In this document: positions 14,362-16,542 of the stretch, in pieces
How positions within the stretch are numbered: position 1 is the first letter of the stretch
How the letters are laid out: every line of letters begins with the position of its first letter
NCBI GenBank assembly: GCA_964396385.1
Contig: CAYNFH010000153.1
Coordinates: 1 to 16,542 of the forward strand
Direction of reading: 5' to 3'
Source of the DNA: CAYNFH01 sp964396385
GTDB lineage: Bacteria; Armatimonadota; Chthonomonadetes; Chthonomonadales; CAJBBX01
DNA: 16,542 nucleotides
The notes under the pieces: model-generated
Database searches by the model: none
What the model was told of the DNA's origin: nothing
Seen by the model: only the letters and a program-made list of their open reading frames with translations
Position numbers and translations under genes: made by a program

Positions 14362-15261
14362 ATGAGACAGTTTCAGCGCGTGCGGCCCCTCCTCGCGGCC
14401 GCACTTCTTACCTTGATAGCGGCGCCCGGGGCGCGGGCGCAGTTGTTCAGAGTCAGCGAAAGCGACGAGCTGGCCGCGGGACGCCAGGCGGACGCCCAGA
14501 TCCGGCAGCAGTACCGGATTAGCAACGACTCTTACATGAACGGCCTGGTGCGCTACCTGGGCCAGCGCCTCGCTCGCGCCTCCGACCGCCCGAACCTGCC
14601 GTGGACCTTCCGCGTGATCGACTCGCCGGACATCAACGCCTTCTCCGTACCGAGCTATGTCTACGTCAATTCGGGTTTGATCAACTTCGTACACGGCGAC
14701 CAGCAGGAGCTCGCGGGCGTTATTGCGCACGAGATCGGTCATACCTGTGGCCGGCATGCGGCCAAGCAGATGAGCCAGCAGGCGGAGATCGGCCTCTTCG
14801 AAGGCCTGCTCACGGGCGGCCGCAGCCGGACGATCCAGTCCCTGGCCAACGTCGCGGGAAACCTGGTGATGCTTGGATTCAGCCGGGGAGACGAGAACGA
14901 CGCGGACGCCCGGGCCGTGAAGTACATGCTGCGCGCTGGGTATGATCCTAATGCTCTGGTCCGCTTCTTTGAAGACCTCAAGCAGAAGGAGGGCAACGGT
15001 GGAGGCGGTCTAGTGACCTACTTCCAGACCCACCCGCCCACGTCGGACAGAATCAAGCGAGTAGAGAACGAGATCGTGAAGGACGGCGGCCACCTAGATA
15101 CCAGCGGCCCCTATGCCGCCGCTGGCTATTCCAGCCCGTATTCCCGCTCCTCATCGCAGTACCGCGGGAGCTACAACCGGTCTCGGACACGCCGACCCAG
15201 CTATTACGACGACAACGGCTACTACCCGCCATCCAACCAGACAGACGATCCCTGGCGTTAG
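14362..15261 (+). CDS. Secreted M48-family zinc metalloprotease
   Basis: The ATG at 14362 is nine bases after GGGAGGT and gives 299 aa. Residues 1-26 form a signal peptide (PGARA|QLF). The catalytic motif is HEIGH (123-127, in GVIAHEIGHTCGRH). The third zinc ligand should be Glu178 in SRGDENDADARAVKYM, and THPPTSDR (about 223-230) is the late conserved M48 motif. This is the BepA/LoiP-like soluble M48 group, which handles misfolded outer-membrane or periplasmic proteins in Gram-negative bacteria. Periplasmic quality control is therefore the likely role, by family. The last 50 residues are rich in Ser, Tyr, Arg and Pro and look disordered; no TPR domain is attached, unlike BepA. It lies 121 bp after the S4 gene with the heptamer array between. 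A strong terminator follows. Confidence 0.93.
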   Translation: MRQFQRVRPLLAAALLTLIAAPGARAQLFRVSESDELAAGRQADAQIRQQYRISNDSYMNGLVRYLGQRLARASDRPNLPWTFRVIDSPDINAFSVPSYVYVNSGLINFVHGDQQELAGVIAHEIGHTCGRHAAKQMSQQAEIGLFEGLLTGGRSRTIQSLANVAGNLVMLGFSRGDENDADARAVKYMLRAGYDPNALVRFFEDLKQKEGNGGGGLVTYFQTHPPTSDRIKRVENEIVKDGGHLDTSGPYAAAGYSSPYSRSSSQYRGSYNRSRTRRPSYYDDNGYYPPSNQTDDPWR

Positions 15262-15273
15262 CTAGTAATGCAT

Positions 15274-15318
15274 CAAACGCAAACAGCCTCCCCTGCGGCG
15301 GGAGGCTGTTTGCGTTTG
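15274..15318. terminator. Bidirectional terminator between convergent M48 protease and HD-GYP genes
   Basis: A perfect 19-bp stem (15274-15292 with 15300-15318) has a 7-nt loop (CTGCGGC). The loop end is GC-rich and the base is A/T-rich, with AAACGCAAAC on the left arm and GTTTGCGTTT on the right. Each strand therefore reads a GC hairpin followed by a T-rich tract. It lies 12 bp after the protease stop and 16 bp before the HD-GYP stop, so it can serve both genes. Confidence 0.85.
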
Positions 15319-15334
15319 GGAGAACGCAGGCCGC

Positions 15335-16282
15335 TCAGGCAGTCGCGGGCCGCGCCGGGTACGTCTCCAGGAAGAGGGATACGACCTTCGGATCGAAATG
15401 GGAGCCGGACAGCTCCTGGATGTGGTCCCTTACTCGCTCCGGCGCCCACGCCTTGCGATAAGGCCGGTCAGACCGAAGGGCGTCCCACACGTCCGCAACG
15501 GCGAAGATGCGCGCTGACAGCGGAATCTCCTCGCCGCGCAGTCCGTGCGGATAGCCGGCCCCATCCCACCGCTCGTGGTGGCAGAGCGGGATGTCCAGCG
15601 CGGTCCGCAAGAAGGGAATGGGGGAGAGCATCTCGTACGCGTAGTTCGGGTGCCGCTTCATCACGGTCCACTCGTCGTCCGTCAGCCTGTCCGGCTTTAG
15701 CAGGATCTGGTCCGGAATGCCCATCTTGCCGATGTCGTGCAGCAGCGCGCCGCGCCGGATGTGGACTATCTCCGCTTCGGAAATCCCCATCGCCCGGGCG
15801 AGCCGGAGCGTCATCTCGGTCACGCGCTGCGTGTGGCCCTCCGTCTCCTTGTCCCGCAGGTCCAGCGCGCGGGACCAACCCTCAATGGTCATGTCATAGG
15901 CGTGGAGCAGTTCGGCGCTGGCGCGGTCCGCCGCATCCTGCAGCCGCGCCTCCATCTCCCGTCTGATCCGCTCCTCCTCCTGGGCCTCGGCGGCCAGCCG
16001 GGACGTGTACTTCCCGGCCGCGGTCACTTCCTTCCGCAGCGCGGCCAGGGCCGCGGTCTGCTGTGCCGCGGCGCTCTGCAGCTCCAGCTCCTCGAGGCTG
16101 GAGCCGCGCCGGCGCTCCAGCGCCGCCATGAGCGCCATACTGGTCCGGGACGCGAGCGCACAGGCGCGTGCCAGACGCGTCAGGACAGGGTCTACAGGCT
16201 CGTTCGTGCGGCGGTCGGCGGTCATCGCCGTCACAGCGGTAGGCTTCACAACGCGTGTGGAGACGCGGATTTCGCGGGCCAT
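15335..16282 (-). CDS. HD-GYP domain protein, probable cyclic-di-GMP phosphodiesterase
   Basis: The ATG at 16282, six bases after GGGAG, gives 315 aa. Residues about 60-130 are Glu/Arg/Ala-rich and should form a coiled coil. Residues 128-305 are a full HD-GYP domain with DKETEGHTQRV (His150), LLHDIGKMGIPD (His182-Asp183), KRHPNYAYEML (His211), HHERWDGAGYPHGL (His235-236 and the GYP triplet) and AVADVWDALRSDRPYR. All usual metal ligands are present, so activity on c-di-GMP (to pGpG or GMP) is expected; some relatives act on cGAMP. There is no receiver, PAS, GAF or membrane segment; the first 60 residues match no sensor I know. Signal input may come through coiled-coil partners. It is convergent with the protease gene and looks monocistronic. 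Confidence 0.92.
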   Translation of the reverse strand: MAREIRVSTRVVKPTAVTAMTADRRTNEPVDPVLTRLARACALASRTSMALMAALERRRGSSLEELELQSAAAQQTAALAALRKEVTAAGKYTSRLAAEAQEEERIRREMEARLQDAADRASAELLHAYDMTIEGWSRALDLRDKETEGHTQRVTEMTLRLARAMGISEAEIVHIRRGALLHDIGKMGIPDQILLKPDRLTDDEWTVMKRHPNYAYEMLSPIPFLRTALDIPLCHHERWDGAGYPHGLRGEEIPLSARIFAVADVWDALRSDRPYRKAWAPERVRDHIQELSGSHFDPKVVSLFLETYPARPATA

Positions 16283-16542
16283 TCATATCTCCCACCGTCC
16301 GGCTTCACGCGTGAGGGCGTGCGGCAATGCCCACCATGTGCGCGGAGGTGTTTGGCATTCAGGTGTTAGGGCGTGTCGGGGAACGGCGGGGTCCGTCCTT
16401 ACGCCTCGGCGCATCCTGGAGGCGGATGCGAAGCTCGGCTTCTCTATAGGGATGCGGACGCGGCCCGGCGTCGGGGTGCCCGCCCGGCCATTGGTCCGAG
16501 GGGCTGGCGGAGCAGTCAGCCAGTTATGGCAGCCTATTGTAC
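16283..16542. other. Right-end intergenic region, no gene recognised
   Basis: This is the upstream region of the HD-GYP gene on the - strand. Its ribosome binding site is at 16289-16293. I find no convincing -35/-10 pair for it and no ORF with recognisable content. A small hairpin (7-bp stem, CGCATCC 16410-16416 / GGATGCG 16424-16430) is present. A gene may begin beyond the window edge. Confidence 0.5.

Overview
This 16.5 kb, GC-rich window looks like ordinary chromosome from a free-living Gram-negative-type bacterium with a large secreted proteome. A DUF1559/H-X9-DG pseudopilin behind a LacI regulator, HAF-repeat, PPC-domain and CRTAC1 (FG-GAP + ASPIC/UnbV) proteins, and an exported FAD-dependent oxidoreductase together suggest Armatimonadota. 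Planctomycetota or a neighbouring phylum is the main alternative. This is inferred from gene content; there is no rRNA or other marker here. No tRNA, rRNA, CRISPR array, transposase or integrase was seen.

Layout. Positions 1-313 (+) hold the 3' end of a methionine sulfoxide reductase gene (msrA). Positions 441-2897 (-) hold an exported FN3 + FAD oxidoreductase + SLH-like protein, carrying a 52-codon insert made of short tandem repeats. A near-consensus promoter at 3080-3108 then drives two secreted-protein genes on the + strand: a HAF-repeat protein (3196-4554) and a two-PPC-domain protein (4581-6677). A second, fully consensus promoter with a perfect 12-bp LacI-type palindrome (6805-6848) precedes a LacI regulator (6861-7895). 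It is followed by a small one-helix membrane protein (7961-8215) and a DUF1559 pseudopilin (8262-9077), and the run ends at a strong rho-independent terminator (9103-9140).

The - strand block 9149-13859 is one operon of three genes. Two CRTAC1-family proteins (one membrane-anchored, one a predicted lipoprotein) and a membrane-anchored TPR protein are joined by two GTGA stop/start overlaps. On the + strand, 14025-15261 encodes a YaaA-type S4 RNA-binding protein and a secreted M48 metalloprotease. Between them lies a palindromic array of 7-nt repeats that runs into the S4 gene's last codons. A bidirectional terminator separates the protease from a convergent HD-GYP phosphodiesterase gene (15335-16282, -). 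The last 260 bases hold no gene I can support.

The genes look like several independent small operons linked by a theme of secretion and the cell surface. I do not see a defence, mobile or biosynthetic system. The least ordinary signals are the two arrays of 7/8-nt tandem repeats (one translated inside an enzyme, one at a gene's 3' end), the promoter-operator of the lacI gene with almost no leader, and the translationally coupled CRTAC1-CRTAC1-TPR operon.
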